A stretch of 64,000 nucleotides of DNA from JAMQKA01 sp043951865. Lineage in GTDB: Bacteria; Bacteroidota; Rhodothermia; Balneolales; Balneolaceae. Of the stretch, positions 33,969 through 43,092 are shown piece by piece. The DNA is taken from contig NZ_JBINJF010000008.1 in NCBI RefSeq assembly GCF_043951865.1, positions 62,001-126,000 of the forward strand, given 5' to 3'. The notes below the pieces were generated by a model. The model ran no database searches. It saw nothing but the letters and a program-made list of their open reading frames with translations, and was not told the DNA's origin. The first letter of the stretch is position 1. The number at the start of each line of letters is the position of its first letter. Made by a program: the position numbers and the translations under genes.

Positions 33969-34613
33969 ATGGAAAACGAGTTTGAGTTTATCGCCGTTGA
34001 AGGAGTCATCGGGGCGGGCAAGACCTCGCTGGCCAAGCTACTCTCGGAACGCCACAACGCGCGGCTGATGCTGGAGCAGTTTGAACAGAATCCCTTTCTA
34101 CCCAAATTTTACGATGATCGCGACCGCTATGCTTTTCCCACCCAGATGTCGTTCCTGGCCAGTCGATTTAAACAGCAGCAGCAGATGACCAGCAAGGACC
34201 TGTTCCACGAGCTCACCATCTCTGACTACCTGTTTGAAAAAGACCGTATTTTTGCCCGGCTGAACCTGAACGATGATGAGCTATCGCTCTACGATTCCAT
34301 CTATCATATCATGACCGGCATCTCCGCCAAGCCCGACCTGGTGATCTACCTGCAGGCCTCCGTTGACCGCCTGATGGAAAATATCAGGGAGCGCGACCGC
34401 GACTACGAACGCCAGATCACCCGCGATTACCTGCAGGAACTCTGTGATGCTTATAACCATTTCTTCTATCACTACAATAAATCACCGCTCATAATCATTA
34501 ATACCAGTGATATCGATTTTGTAAGTAATGAAAAACATTTAGATTATATAGACGAGCAGGTGTTCAACCAGCCGATTCGCGGCAACACTCACATTCATAT
34601 TGTACCCAGCTAG
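33969..34613 (+). CDS. Deoxynucleoside kinase (dCK/dGK family)
   Basis: ATG 33969, 4 bp after folK, gives 214 residues and places the P-loop GVIGAGKTSLA correctly near the N-terminus. The family blocks LEQFEQNPFLPKFYDDRDRYAF, TISDYLFEKDRIFA and the lid-type arginine motif ERDRDYERQ follow. It phosphorylates deoxynucleosides for dNTP salvage; base specificity cannot be read with certainty. The tight spacing puts it in one operon with folB, folK and the DUF4834 gene. Confidence 0.93.
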   Translation: MENEFEFIAVEGVIGAGKTSLAKLLSERHNARLMLEQFEQNPFLPKFYDDRDRYAFPTQMSFLASRFKQQQQMTSKDLFHELTISDYLFEKDRIFARLNLNDDELSLYDSIYHIMTGISAKPDLVIYLQASVDRLMENIRERDRDYERQITRDYLQELCDAYNHFFYHYNKSPLIIINTSDIDFVSNEKHLDYIDEQVFNQPIRGNTHIHIVPS

Positions 34614-34614
34614 C

Positions 34615-34902
34615 ATGCTTCTACGCACGATTATTTTCTTTGTAGTCATTTACTTCCTGATTAAAATTGTCAGCCGACTATTTTTGCCCTCCTCCCAATC
34701 ACAGTCACGCCCCCGCGGGCGAACCTCGTCCGGGGCCGATTTTTTTCACTCGGTATTCAACCAGATGAATCAACAGTCCCGGCAGCAGAACCAGGGGCAG
34801 TCCGGCAACGGCAGCGTTAAACAGCGGATAGACCAGATTGAAGAGGCCGAGTATGAGGAGATCGAGGAGGAAGAAGAGGAACAAAGTACGGGCCACAAAT
34901 AG
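34615..34902 (+). CDS. DUF4834 family small membrane protein
   Basis: ATG 34615 overlaps nothing and follows the kinase stop by 1 bp; a TTG at 34600 would add five residues. The 95-aa protein has one N-terminal membrane helix (LLRTIIFFVVIYFLIKIVSRLF). A Gln/Ser/Arg-rich low-complexity linker and a strongly acidic tail (EEAEYEEIEEEEEEQ) follow. This matches the DUF4834 family of Bacteroidota, whose function is unknown. It is the last gene of the fol-kinase operon. Confidence 0.85.
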   Translation: MLLRTIIFFVVIYFLIKIVSRLFLPSSQSQSRPRGRTSSGADFFHSVFNQMNQQSRQQNQGQSGNGSVKQRIDQIEEAEYEEIEEEEEEQSTGHK

Positions 34903-35077
34903 CCTGCCCGCATCACTGGCCGAACCCATTCCTGCCCCCGGCGCACAGCAACAGAAGTCAAACCACCATTCTGGCTGGTACCGGGTGGCTGCAAATTGTC
35001 ATTTCCTTTTATGTGATTTAGCTGTCGAACCCTTATCTTTAGATCATTGTAAGTACAACTCCTAACAAACAGATAGT

Positions 35078-35623
35078 ATGAGTTTCGAAGAAACACTGGA
35101 AGAAGGATTAGCATCACTGCGTGAAGGCGATTTTGACGAAGCGCTTGATATAGCCCACAGCCTGCAAAAGATGGAGCCGGAAGCGGCTGACGGATTCCAC
35201 CTGGAGGCGATGACATTTCAAAAGCTGAACCAGTGGGAACCCAGTGTGGAAGCGCTTGACAAGGCGATAACCCTGGAGCCGGAAAAGAGCGGATACTACA
35301 ATCTTCGCGGGTTCGCCCAGCTGCAGATGGAACAGCTCAGCGATGCGGAAAAGGATTTCAAAAAAGCGATCGACCTTGACGACTCTCCCGCGGCGCACCG
35401 AAACCTGGTGCTCTACAAGATTATGAACGACCAGGGAAACGAGGCGATCTCCTACCTGCTGGACCGCATCCGCAACGACCCGAAGGATGTGGAAAACTGG
35501 ATCCTGATGGGCGACCTCATGCAGCGGGCCGGACAGGCCGAAAAGGCGCGCTCGTACTACGAGCAGGCCAAAAAGATGGACCCGGAGAACGAGTATGTAC
35601 AGGGGCAGCTGGATGAGCTCTAG
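35078..35623 (+). CDS. Tetratricopeptide-repeat protein
   Basis: This 181-aa soluble protein is made almost entirely of about four to five TPR motifs (for example FDEALDIAHSLQKMEPEAAD, ALDKAITLEPEKSGYYNLRG, KDFKKAIDLDDSPAAHRNL and GQAEKARSYYEQAKKMDPEN). TPR arrays bind other proteins and carry no activity of their own. It has no signal peptide, so it is probably cytoplasmic. It is separated from the fol operon by 175 bp and may have its own promoter. Confidence 0.9.
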   Translation: MSFEETLEEGLASLREGDFDEALDIAHSLQKMEPEAADGFHLEAMTFQKLNQWEPSVEALDKAITLEPEKSGYYNLRGFAQLQMEQLSDAEKDFKKAIDLDDSPAAHRNLVLYKIMNDQGNEAISYLLDRIRNDPKDVENWILMGDLMQRAGQAEKARSYYEQAKKMDPENEYVQGQLDEL

Positions 35624-35767
35624 AGACCAACCCTGCAATTCAAATGGCCGGAACTCAAATGCCCGAGTTTGCAGCATGTGCGGGCACGGGAGTAGTTTTT
35701 GATTCATTTGTGTATTCGTCAGGTGGGATATTGAGAATTAGGGCTTCACGCTCGATATTCTCTATCT

Positions 35768-35835
35768 AAAATCTAACAGCTGTTAGCTTGAGAACAGAGT
35801 GGAAGACTCACCAACAGGAGCCTGTTTTAGATTTT
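35768..35835. repeat. Inverted-repeat region after the TPR gene
   Basis: AAAATCTAACAG (35768-35779) and CTGTTTTAGATTTT (35822-35835) can pair with a small bulge. A perfect 14-bp palindrome CTAACAGCTGTTAG (35773-35786) and a small hairpin AACAGG-AG-CCTGTT (35813-35826, with TT following) lie inside. This could terminate the TPR transcript weakly. The role is uncertain. Confidence 0.35.
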
Positions 35836-35906
35836 AATTTGGTGCTTGTTATTTGAATTGCAAAACCCCTATATTTGAAGCCTTTAAAATTTGATATACC
35901 CTCTCA

Positions 35907-35990
35907 GCCCTGGTGGCGGAATTGGTAGACGCGCTGTCTTGAGGGGGCAGTTCCCTTCGGGGAGTGCTGGTTCGACTCCAGTCCAGGGCA
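35907..35990 (+). tRNA. tRNA-Leu (anticodon GAG)
   Basis: This is an 84-nt class II tRNA. The acceptor stem GCCCTGG (35907-35913) pairs with CCAGGGC (35983-35989), with discriminator A at 35990. The D-arm contains GGCGGAATTGGTAGAC. The anticodon stem CTGTC/GGCAG encloses loop TTGAGGG with anticodon GAG. A long variable arm (TTCCCTTCGGGGAG) and a T-arm GGTTCGACTCC follow. CCA is not encoded. It reads CUC/CUU leucine codons. A strong terminator follows. Confidence 0.97.
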
Positions 35991-36010
35991 CATTTAAAAA
36001 CCCAATAATC

Positions 36011-36057
36011 GCCGTAAAATGTTAAGTTACAAAAACTTAGCATTTTACGGCTTTTTT
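36011..36057 (+). terminator. Intrinsic terminator of tRNA-Leu
   Basis: A long stem GCCGTAAAATG..TAAGT / ACTTAGCATTTTACGGC (36011-36051) is followed directly by TTTTTT. It lies 20 bp after the tRNA and probably ends its transcript. Confidence 0.88.
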
Positions 36058-36232
36058 ATTGGTACAACATTGGTAAAAAAACTTGCTGAATATTATGGTT
36101 TATATGCCGTGTTCTGTATTTTTTTCCTTTGTATTCAGAAATTTATCCGTTTGGTCCAATTACACAGCTATTACCTGTATTGATCCATTTCCTTTCTTCA
36201 GGATAGAGTTTCTTTAAATCGTACTTATCCAT
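36056..36232 (-). pseudogene. Small or decayed reading frame beside tRNA-Leu
   Basis: On the minus strand ATG 36232 has a fair SD (AGGA seven bases before). It opens a 29-codon frame (MDKYDLKKLYPEERKWINTG and a further nine residues) that stops at TAA (36143-36145). Beyond that stop the same frame continues with coding-like text (ISEYKGKKYRTRHINHNIQQ) to TAA 36056-36058. This suggests a ~58-aa gene broken by one nonsense change, or a genuine 29-aa peptide. I do not recognise the family. Its place beside a tRNA hints at a mobile-element remnant. Confidence 0.35.
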
Positions 36233-36339
36233 GATATCGTCCTATTGTTTACCACCTATGGAAAATATTACAATAGGAAATCAGCTCCGATTTTTTCATT
36301 ATGCTCTTGTTCTTCTAATAATTTGAATGGGGTGAGTAC

Positions 36340-37935
36340 ATGAAAATGCATTTTTATGTTGCAATACTGCTGCTTGCCTTATCGCTTTCTATAGTGACAA
36401 TTGCATCGGCCCAGGAGACGGAGGGGGTCCTCGACGAGCAGCTTGGCCGAGTTTCATTCGTTAATTCATGCACACCTGCCGTACAGGTAACCTTCGAACG
36501 TGCTGTTGCCCTTTTGCACTCATTCTGGTGGCAGGAAAGCGAAAAAACATTTCGAGAGATACTTGAGCGCGACCCAAATTGTGCCATCGCAACCTGGGGC
36601 ATCGCGACCACTCTCATAGGGAATCCCTTTGCTACCGGTCCCACTACAACGCAGGCACAGCAGGCAAAGGAGGCGATTGGACACGGTCTCACTATCGGTG
36701 CGAAGACTGAGCGTGAACGCCTTTTCATTGAGGCGGTTGCGCAATACTATGAGAACTTTACCGAGCGCTCGCACGGTGCAAGAATCAAATCACTCTCGGA
36801 TGCATTCGAGAATGTAGCAAGACGCTTCCCCGAAGACGATGAATCGCAAATCTTTTCAGCGATCTATTTGAGGGCCACGCAGGACCCGGCCGAGAAGACG
36901 TTTGCATCTGCCCTAAAGGCCGCCGCCATTCTTGAAATCCAGTTTAAGAAATATCCGGATCATCCCGGCGTCGCCCACTATCTCATCCACAGCTACGACT
37001 ATCCTCCAATCGCGGGTAAAGGACTCAATGCAGCGAAACGCTACTCCGAAATTGCACCATCAGCGCCTCATGCACTGCACATGCCTTCTCACATTTTTAC
37101 ACGTGTTGGTTCATGGGAGGAGTCAATTGCAAGTAATCTGCGATCTGAATCTGTCGCCAAAGCTGAAAAGGAGTTCACCGATCAGTTGCACGCCATGGAT
37201 TACCTGGTGTACGCCTATTTGCAGCTCGCACGCGACAAAGATGCGCAACGCGTGGTCGGGGGTGCACCTGGGGTGCGAGGTAACGAAAAGGTTCAGATCA
37301 CACCCTACGCACTCGCTGCTATACCTGCACGCTATGCAATCGAACGCAACGAATGGAAAGAAGCTGCGCAGCTTCGGGTTCAGGAGACACGCTTCCCATA
37401 CACCGCCGCATTGACGCACTTTGCACGTGCCCTGGGTGCTGCGCGTAGCGGCGATGCGGTTGCAGCAGAACGTGATGTACAGGAACTTGCACGCATCGTT
37501 GAGGCGATGAAGTTAACCAATGACACATACTGGGCTGTTGAAGTGGAAGTACAGCGATTGGGTGGTGCAGCGTGGGTTGCCTTTGCACAAGGAAACCGCG
37601 AGCAGTCACTAACCCTTATGCGCGCGGCCGCCGACCTGGAAGATACAAATGAGAAGGCTGCGGTTAGTCCCGGAAGACTTGTACCTGCACGGGAACTCCT
37701 CGGTGACATGCTGTTCGAGAGCGACCGGCCGGGTGAGGCACTCGTTGAATACGAGCAATCACAAAGGCACGATCCCAACCGCTACCGTACCCTATACGGT
37801 GCAGGTCAGGCTGCCGCGTTGACCAGCAATCGCGTTAAGGCACGGCATTACTTTTCCAGCTTGATGGAAATGGTGAACTCAGGCGATTCCCGCCCTGAGA
37901 TCGAGAAGATTCGACGCTATCTTATGGAAGATTGA
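36340..37935 (+). CDS. Exported TPR-type hypothetical protein, possibly horizontally acquired
   Basis: This 531-aa protein has a signal peptide (MKMHFYVAILLLALSLSIV, cleavage near ASAQ). Helical-repeat sequence follows, with TPR-like units near 55-110 (ALLHSFWWQESEKTFREILE, RDPNCAIATWGIA), a conserved-looking core YPDHPGVAHYLIHSYDYP and MPSHIFTRVGSWEESIASN, and a C-terminal TPR pair. It resembles a family of exported TPR proteins found mainly in Proteobacteria and Acidobacteria. Codon choice (many GCA, CGC, GTT) differs from neighbours, and the gene lies after a tRNA with AT-rich flanks, suggesting transfer. Function is unknown. Confidence 0.82.
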   Translation: MKMHFYVAILLLALSLSIVTIASAQETEGVLDEQLGRVSFVNSCTPAVQVTFERAVALLHSFWWQESEKTFREILERDPNCAIATWGIATTLIGNPFATGPTTTQAQQAKEAIGHGLTIGAKTERERLFIEAVAQYYENFTERSHGARIKSLSDAFENVARRFPEDDESQIFSAIYLRATQDPAEKTFASALKAAAILEIQFKKYPDHPGVAHYLIHSYDYPPIAGKGLNAAKRYSEIAPSAPHALHMPSHIFTRVGSWEESIASNLRSESVAKAEKEFTDQLHAMDYLVYAYLQLARDKDAQRVVGGAPGVRGNEKVQITPYALAAIPARYAIERNEWKEAAQLRVQETRFPYTAALTHFARALGAARSGDAVAAERDVQELARIVEAMKLTNDTYWAVEVEVQRLGGAAWVAFAQGNREQSLTLMRAAADLEDTNEKAAVSPGRLVPARELLGDMLFESDRPGEALVEYEQSQRHDPNRYRTLYGAGQAAALTSNRVKARHYFSSLMEMVNSGDSRPEIEKIRRYLMED

Positions 37936-38048
37936 TATATCGTCGTAATGACACATAATCCTTCTATGTCGATCAAACGTTGTTTATTAGTGTAGCACCA
38001 TGTGAAAAAGATAAGTTTGCGGCATAACATCTATAAAAAAAACATTTT

Positions 38049-38876
38049 TTACTCCGCCGGGCGGGCATCGCACAACAGATTGATATTAACGGCATCATCT
38101 CTCGCGAGCAGTTTTTGCGTTATCTTTTCGAACTCTTTGGCCGTCTCGATCCGGCTGGTCTCCAGCAGGGAGCGGTATTCGTCTTCGATGATGGTGATAG
38201 AAAAATGTTCGAGCAGAAGCCTCACCAGTTTTTCCCTGCTCAGCCCGGTCTCCCTCAGAAATTCCGGGCAGTATTCAAGGACAACGGATCCCACCTTTTG
38301 GCGGTCAATCATCCTGTCCATCCCCTCCAGGACAAAAAGCTCAGCACCCTCCACATCAATTTTTACCAGGTCTATATAAGTCTCGTCAAGGTAGAGCGAC
38401 CAAAATTTATCCAACGTGATGCTGGGACACACCCATTGATCGCCGTTTAAATAGTTGTCGGTTTCGACGAGGCTGTGGCAGGAAGAGTGCGAACTCTGGT
38501 GGAACTCCGTAAAGCCGTTCTCACTGGAAACAGCTAAATTCATCGTAACAATATTATCCAGCCCGATCGTATTGTTATTCAGCGCGTTGTAATTGGCATA
38601 GTCGGCCTCAAAAGCATATACCTTGCCCGAACTGTTGACCTTCCGGGCGGCCATTCGAGTAAAATAGCCCACATTGGCCCCTATATCTATGAATACAGAT
38701 CCATCCTGTAAATGCTGCTCAATAATGTCGGATACTTCAGCCTCATAGGTCCCCTTCGCCATCTTTGCACCGGATGTATGGGCCATGCTCGGCGGAAATG
38801 TCCAGTCATTTTTTATCCTGAAGTAGTGAAAATCAAATGTATTTTTTGCCTTTTCCAACAGCCTCTTGTGATACAT
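38049..38876 (-). CDS. FkbM-family methyltransferase
   Basis: This 275-aa SAM-dependent methyltransferase has the FkbM glycine motif FIDIGANVGYFTRMAAR near residue 58. The acidic YAFEADYANYNAL that follows binds SAM ribose, and VKIDVEGAELFVLEGM near 165 is the family hallmark. Family members O-methylate sugars or polyketides, often in capsule or lipid-linked glycan pathways. No glycan genes are adjacent, so the substrate is open. It has no signal peptide. It is isolated, with AT-rich intergenic DNA on both sides and a possibly foreign TPR gene converging on it. Confidence 0.9.
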   Translation of the reverse strand: MYHKRLLEKAKNTFDFHYFRIKNDWTFPPSMAHTSGAKMAKGTYEAEVSDIIEQHLQDGSVFIDIGANVGYFTRMAARKVNSSGKVYAFEADYANYNALNNNTIGLDNIVTMNLAVSSENGFTEFHQSSHSSCHSLVETDNYLNGDQWVCPSITLDKFWSLYLDETYIDLVKIDVEGAELFVLEGMDRMIDRQKVGSVVLEYCPEFLRETGLSREKLVRLLLEHFSITIIEDEYRSLLETSRIETAKEFEKITQKLLARDDAVNINLLCDARPAE

Positions 38877-39206
38877 GTTGTTCTATCCCGGCTAGTGTAG
38901 TTCTCGATTAATGGGCCTCGTCGTTATTTATGCGGAACCACGGTATTATTTTTTACATTCATGCCCTGTTATGCCGCTTTTTCAGCTAAATGCATGCCGC
39001 TTGTGCCACAGGATTTAATGGCAACATCACAAAGTTTTCTTTTGAATGATGGTTGAGTACCCATCCTGTTTCCCCGTTCACCTGTAGTATACAAATAATG
39101 GCGCCACATGATTTCCTTTTGGCGTATAACGGCAGGGAATTACGTAATTTCACGGTCACCGCGGCAGCTTTCGATAAATAGGGATGAGCTACTCCAAAAG
39201 ATATTG
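38877..39206. other. Intergenic, no recognised gene
   Basis: This gap precedes the DUF4293 gene and carries the leader of the divergent FkbM gene. Minus-strand reading gives short protein-like fragments (for example around 39000-39100), but nothing that I can assign or that has a start and length worth calling. Confidence 0.35.
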
Positions 39207-39214
39207 TATCTTTG
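39207..39214 (+). promoter_or_regulatory. Bacteroidota-type -7 promoter element
   Basis: TATCTTTG matches the Bacteroidota housekeeping -7 consensus TAnnTTTG, 30 bp before the DUF4293 start codon. No clear -33 TTG is seen at the usual distance, so the assignment is tentative. Confidence 0.4.
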
Positions 39215-39244
39215 CGATCTGAATTTCAGATAAATTATTGAACC

Positions 39245-39652
39245 GTGATACAGCGAATACAAACTCTTTTTCTGTTTCTGGCTTTTCTATTTAATGGAAC
39301 CGTATTTTTCAATCCGCTCTATTCCCACGCCATGCAAGACCCCAAGCCGTGGATCGGGACGGGGTTTGCCGTGGTACTGACGGTGGCGGCGCTCATGTCG
39401 CTTGGCTGCATTTTCCTCTATAAAAACCGGCCGGCCCAGATGACGTGGGTAAAACGAACCATGCTCATCCAGATTGCCAGCCTGGGCTGGGGCGCCGGTA
39501 TCCTGTTTTCCCTGGGCGGATTTGGCCTGTTTTTATGGGATGAGCTGCTCGGGGTGGCGTTGCTGCTGCTGGGGCTTATCGCACAAATTCTGGCTCTTCG
39601 CAATATCAAAAAAGATGAGGAACTGGTTCGTTCAATGGACCGGATCCGATAG
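39245..39652 (+). CDS. DUF4293 family membrane protein
   Basis: This 135-aa protein has four predicted membrane helices (about 5-24, 40-60, 72-92 and 98-118). The N-terminal MIQRIQTLFLFLAFLFNG is characteristic of DUF4293, a family confined to Bacteroidota and relatives and of unknown function. It ends in a short charged tail (KKDEELVRSMDRIR). A -7 promoter element lies just upstream. A DMT transporter gene follows closely, so the two may share a transcript. Confidence 0.88.
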   Translation: MIQRIQTLFLFLAFLFNGTVFFNPLYSHAMQDPKPWIGTGFAVVLTVAALMSLGCIFLYKNRPAQMTWVKRTMLIQIASLGWGAGILFSLGGFGLFLWDELLGVALLLLGLIAQILALRNIKKDEELVRSMDRIR

Positions 39653-39687
39653 TTAGCCTGCATACTGAACCCCACATCTTGATCCCC

Positions 39688-40578
39688 ATGCCCGACTCGT
39701 ACCCGCGCCTAAAGGTCTTGACCGCACTGGGAGCCGGTTTGGTAGCGTTCGGATTTTCGCCGATCTTTGTCCGCTTCACCCCCGAAACCCCGCCCCTCGT
39801 GCTGGCTGCCTACCGCACTGTCATCGCCTCGCTCCTGCTTTTGCCTTACTGGTATATGACGCGGGACCGGGCCGTCACGCCCACAAAAGACAAGTTTTAT
39901 GTATTCCTGGCGGGACTCTGCCTGGGCATTCATTTTATCTGCTGGATCGCCTCGCTCCACTATACCTCGGTGGCTTCTGCCTCCGTGCTGGTTACCATCC
40001 ACCCGATCATGCTTATCCTCATAGAGCGCCTCTGGTTCAAGCGCAGCTTTGCGATCACCTCGTGGATCGGGGTCGGCATGGCCTTTTCCGGCTCGGTGCT
40101 GCTCGGAATCTCCGACAGCCAGATTGAAACCGACTTCTCCGACCCGCTGTTTGGAAATTTCCTGGCAGCCAGTGCTGCGGCCATTTTTGTGGTCTACCTG
40201 CTGATCGGACAGAAAATCCGGCAGAAACGGGAGTGGGTGGATTATGTATTCCCGGTCTACTTTTTTGCCGGTGCAACCTGTGTGATCACCGCCCTGGCCC
40301 TGGGCAACAACCTGCTGGAGATAAGCCTGATCGGGGCGGCCTCGGCTACCGGTATGGCGGTATTTCCCCAGATTATCGGTCACGGATCCATGAATTACGC
40401 GGTCAAGTATGTGTCTCCCACGCTCATCTCCACGCTCATTCTCACGGAACCCATTTTCGCTACATTCCTGGCCTATGTCCTCTTTGACGAGCTGCCGCCG
40501 ATCACCTCCTTCATTGCCATGCTGATCATTATCATCGGTGTGGGCCTGACATGGAGGCGCAAGGCACGCAACAAGTAA
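39688..40578 (+). CDS. EamA/DMT-family transporter
   Basis: This 296-aa protein from ATG 39688 (a TTG nine bases earlier is less likely) has ten membrane helices in two EamA halves. The repeat signatures are GAGLVAFGFSPIFVRF with AYRTVIASLLLLP in the first half, and the second half ends AYVLFDELPPITSFIAMLII. Such transporters export amino acids, nucleotides or other metabolites; the substrate is unknown. Both halves and the N-terminal helix are intact, unlike the other EamA gene in this window. It lies 35 bp after DUF4293 and 84 bp before a TonB receptor gene. Confidence 0.92.
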   Translation: MPDSYPRLKVLTALGAGLVAFGFSPIFVRFTPETPPLVLAAYRTVIASLLLLPYWYMTRDRAVTPTKDKFYVFLAGLCLGIHFICWIASLHYTSVASASVLVTIHPIMLILIERLWFKRSFAITSWIGVGMAFSGSVLLGISDSQIETDFSDPLFGNFLAASAAAIFVVYLLIGQKIRQKREWVDYVFPVYFFAGATCVITALALGNNLLEISLIGAASATGMAVFPQIIGHGSMNYAVKYVSPTLISTLILTEPIFATFLAYVLFDELPPITSFIAMLIIIIGVGLTWRRKARNK

Positions 40579-40662
40579 TAGTCCCCTCTTTATAGCATGA
40601 TCATAGTATTTATACAAATGTACGCTCATTATACCTTCATTCGGATTTCCAATAACATCAGA

Positions 40663-43092
40663 ATGAACACACCCATGAAGAAGCTGTTACCAATCGCAGT
40701 CCTGCCGCTGCTGTTACTTCCCGGACTACTGCGGGGCCAACAGGTCCAGGTGGTGGATGAGAACACCCTGCAACCTGTCAACAATGTTTATCTTTACAAC
40801 CAGGACCAGGATAAAACTGCCATGACCAATATGGAGGGAAAAGCCGACCTTTCAGGCTTTGACCCGGGCGACTATATCACCTTTCAGCATGCCTCCTACA
40901 AAAACCTGGTACTCTCCCTTGAACAGATCAGGGAGCTGAACTACAGGGTAACGCTGGCCGAACGGTCGGTTAATATGGAAGAAGTCTTTATCTCCGCCAG
41001 CAAGTGGGAGCAGAAACAGTCCGAAATCCCACAGAAAATCATCCAGATCAGCACCGAAGAGATCAGCTTCAGCAACCCGCAGACGACCGCTGACCTGCTT
41101 CAGCAGTCGGGGAAGGTGTTTGTGCAAAAAAGTCAGCTCGGGGGCGGAAGTCCGATGATACGGGGATTCGCCGCCAATTCGGTGCTTATTGCCGTTGACG
41201 GCATCCGTATGAACAACGCTATTTTCAGGAGTGGAAACCTCCAAAATGTGATTTCACTTGACGCCAACGCGCTCGATCAAACCGAAGTCATCTTTGGTCC
41301 CGGTTCCATCATCTACGGGAGCGATGCACTGGGCGGGGTCATGAACTTCCAGACCAAAGATCCGCAGCTCTCCTTTTCGGAGAAATCCATCACCAGTGCG
41401 GGTTCAATGGTTCGGTACTCATCGGCCAATAACGAGCGCACGATTCACGGCGATCTCAACCTGGGATACCAGCACTGGGGACTTCTGACCAGTATAACCT
41501 ACAGCCATTACGACGACCTGCGTTCAGGGGGCGACTTTTATGACCGCTACCCCGATTTTGGCAAGCGAAAGCAGTACCAGGCACGCATCAACGGCGTCGA
41601 CAGGATCCTTGAAAACAGTGACGTAACGCTGCAAAAATACTCGGGCTACGAACAGCTCAGCCTGATGCAAAAAGTACGCTACAAGTCCGATGGAGCCTGG
41701 AACGCAGACTATGGCTTCCACCTTTCCACGACCAGTGACATCCCCCGCTACGACCGGCTGATTGAACGTGAGAACGGAGACAGCGGTCCCTTTGCCAACG
41801 CCGAGTGGTATTACGGTCCACAGATCTGGATGATGAATGCACTGCAAATCAGTGCCGCTGAACCGACGTCGCTGTTTAACAACATGAGCGGCACCTTCTC
41901 GCATCAGTGGTTCCAGGAGAGCCGCAATGACCGGGATTTCGGGGGAACTCACCGACGCAACAGGGAGGAGAATGTGAATGTGGTAACCGCCAATATCGAT
42001 TTTGACAAACGGTGGAACGAGGACTACGAGCTCTTTTACGGGGTGGAAACCGTGTACAACTACGTGGCCTCCGAGGCTCGAACCACCGATATTGCCACCG
42101 GCCAAAGCCGACCGGAAGCGACCCGCTATCCTGACGGCGGCAGCCGTTATACCCAGTTTGCCGGTTACGGCAAATACCGGCATAACCTGTCAGACCGGGT
42201 AACCGCCATCCTTGGCGCCCGCTACAGCCATGTTGTGCTCAATTCCCGGTTCAGGGATACCCGGTTCTACGATTTTCCCTTTGACAAAATTGAGATTAAT
42301 ACCGGGGCGTTCAGCGGCAGCCTGGGCTTTACCTACCGGCCGCTGGACGACCTCCAGTTCAACCTGAACGGCACTTCCGGTTTCAGAGCCCCCAATGTGG
42401 ACGACGCCGCCAAAGTATTCGATTCGGAGCCGGGCAGCGTGGTTGTACCCAATGAAAACATCAAGCCGGAATATTCCTACAATCTCGACTTTTCAATCAT
42501 CAAGCGGTTTGAGGAAACCGCCCGTATTGAACTCAACAGCTTTTATACCCGGCTTCGCGACGCCATGGTTCGGCGCAACTATCAATTTGCAGGGCGGGAT
42601 TCCATTATATATGATGGGGAACTGAGCCGGGTGGAAGCAATGGTCAACGCCGGGAAAGCGTACATATACGGTTTTAGTGCAGACCTGAGCCTGCAACTGG
42701 TCAACCATCTCCGTTTCAATTCCAATATTACCTACACAAAGGGGAAGGATATCACCAACCAGGAGCCCCTGCGACACGTAGCACCGGTTTTTGGACAAAC
42801 CGGCTTCACCTACAAGGCCGAGCAGGTCAAACTGGAGCTCTATTCCGAATTTAATGCTAGCAAAGACATCAGCGACTTTTCTCCATCCGAAAAAAGCAAA
42901 ACGCATCTCTACACTGAAGACGGGTCCCCCGGCTGGGCAACCCTCAATGCCAGGGCTTCGTACCAATTCAGTAAAAATTTCAGAGTCAACGCCGGGGTCG
43001 AAAATATTATGGACAAACACTACAGGCCATATTCATCGGGAATTAGTGCACCGGGACGCAATATTATTATCGCTTTACGCGCAAATTTGTAA
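40663..43092 (+). CDS. TonB-dependent receptor, heme/hemoglobin-receptor-like
   Basis: ATG 40663 (or 40675) is preferred over an upstream start because it leads into a signal peptide (MKKLLPIAVLPLLLLPGLLRG). The ~809-residue protein has a carboxypeptidase-regulatory-like domain (about 27-105), then a plug with SPMIRGFAANSVLIAVDGIR and VIFGPGSIIYGSDALGGVMN, then a beta barrel ending in IIIALRANL. SPMIRGF and a barrel GFRAPNVDD motif resemble the hemoglobin/heme receptor group with a FRAP box. I infer heme or a similar iron ligand with moderate confidence. No TonB, heme ABC genes or riboswitch are adjacent. Confidence 0.88.
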   Translation: MNTPMKKLLPIAVLPLLLLPGLLRGQQVQVVDENTLQPVNNVYLYNQDQDKTAMTNMEGKADLSGFDPGDYITFQHASYKNLVLSLEQIRELNYRVTLAERSVNMEEVFISASKWEQKQSEIPQKIIQISTEEISFSNPQTTADLLQQSGKVFVQKSQLGGGSPMIRGFAANSVLIAVDGIRMNNAIFRSGNLQNVISLDANALDQTEVIFGPGSIIYGSDALGGVMNFQTKDPQLSFSEKSITSAGSMVRYSSANNERTIHGDLNLGYQHWGLLTSITYSHYDDLRSGGDFYDRYPDFGKRKQYQARINGVDRILENSDVTLQKYSGYEQLSLMQKVRYKSDGAWNADYGFHLSTTSDIPRYDRLIERENGDSGPFANAEWYYGPQIWMMNALQISAAEPTSLFNNMSGTFSHQWFQESRNDRDFGGTHRRNREENVNVVTANIDFDKRWNEDYELFYGVETVYNYVASEARTTDIATGQSRPEATRYPDGGSRYTQFAGYGKYRHNLSDRVTAILGARYSHVVLNSRFRDTRFYDFPFDKIEINTGAFSGSLGFTYRPLDDLQFNLNGTSGFRAPNVDDAAKVFDSEPGSVVVPNENIKPEYSYNLDFSIIKRFEETARIELNSFYTRLRDAMVRRNYQFAGRDSIIYDGELSRVEAMVNAGKAYIYGFSADLSLQLVNHLRFNSNITYTKGKDITNQEPLRHVAPVFGQTGFTYKAEQVKLELYSEFNASKDISDFSPSEKSKTHLYTEDGSPGWATLNARASYQFSKNFRVNAGVENIMDKHYRPYSSGISAPGRNIIIALRANL

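Noticed and set aside
35973..38050. attL/attR repeats of an integrated element at tRNA-Leu
   Set aside because: No second copy of the tRNA 3' end was found up to 38050, and no integrase gene is present.
39709..40629. 306-codon minus-strand frame
   Set aside because: It is antisense to the DMT transporter gene; very His/Gly/Arg-rich as expected for the complement of hydrophobic codons.
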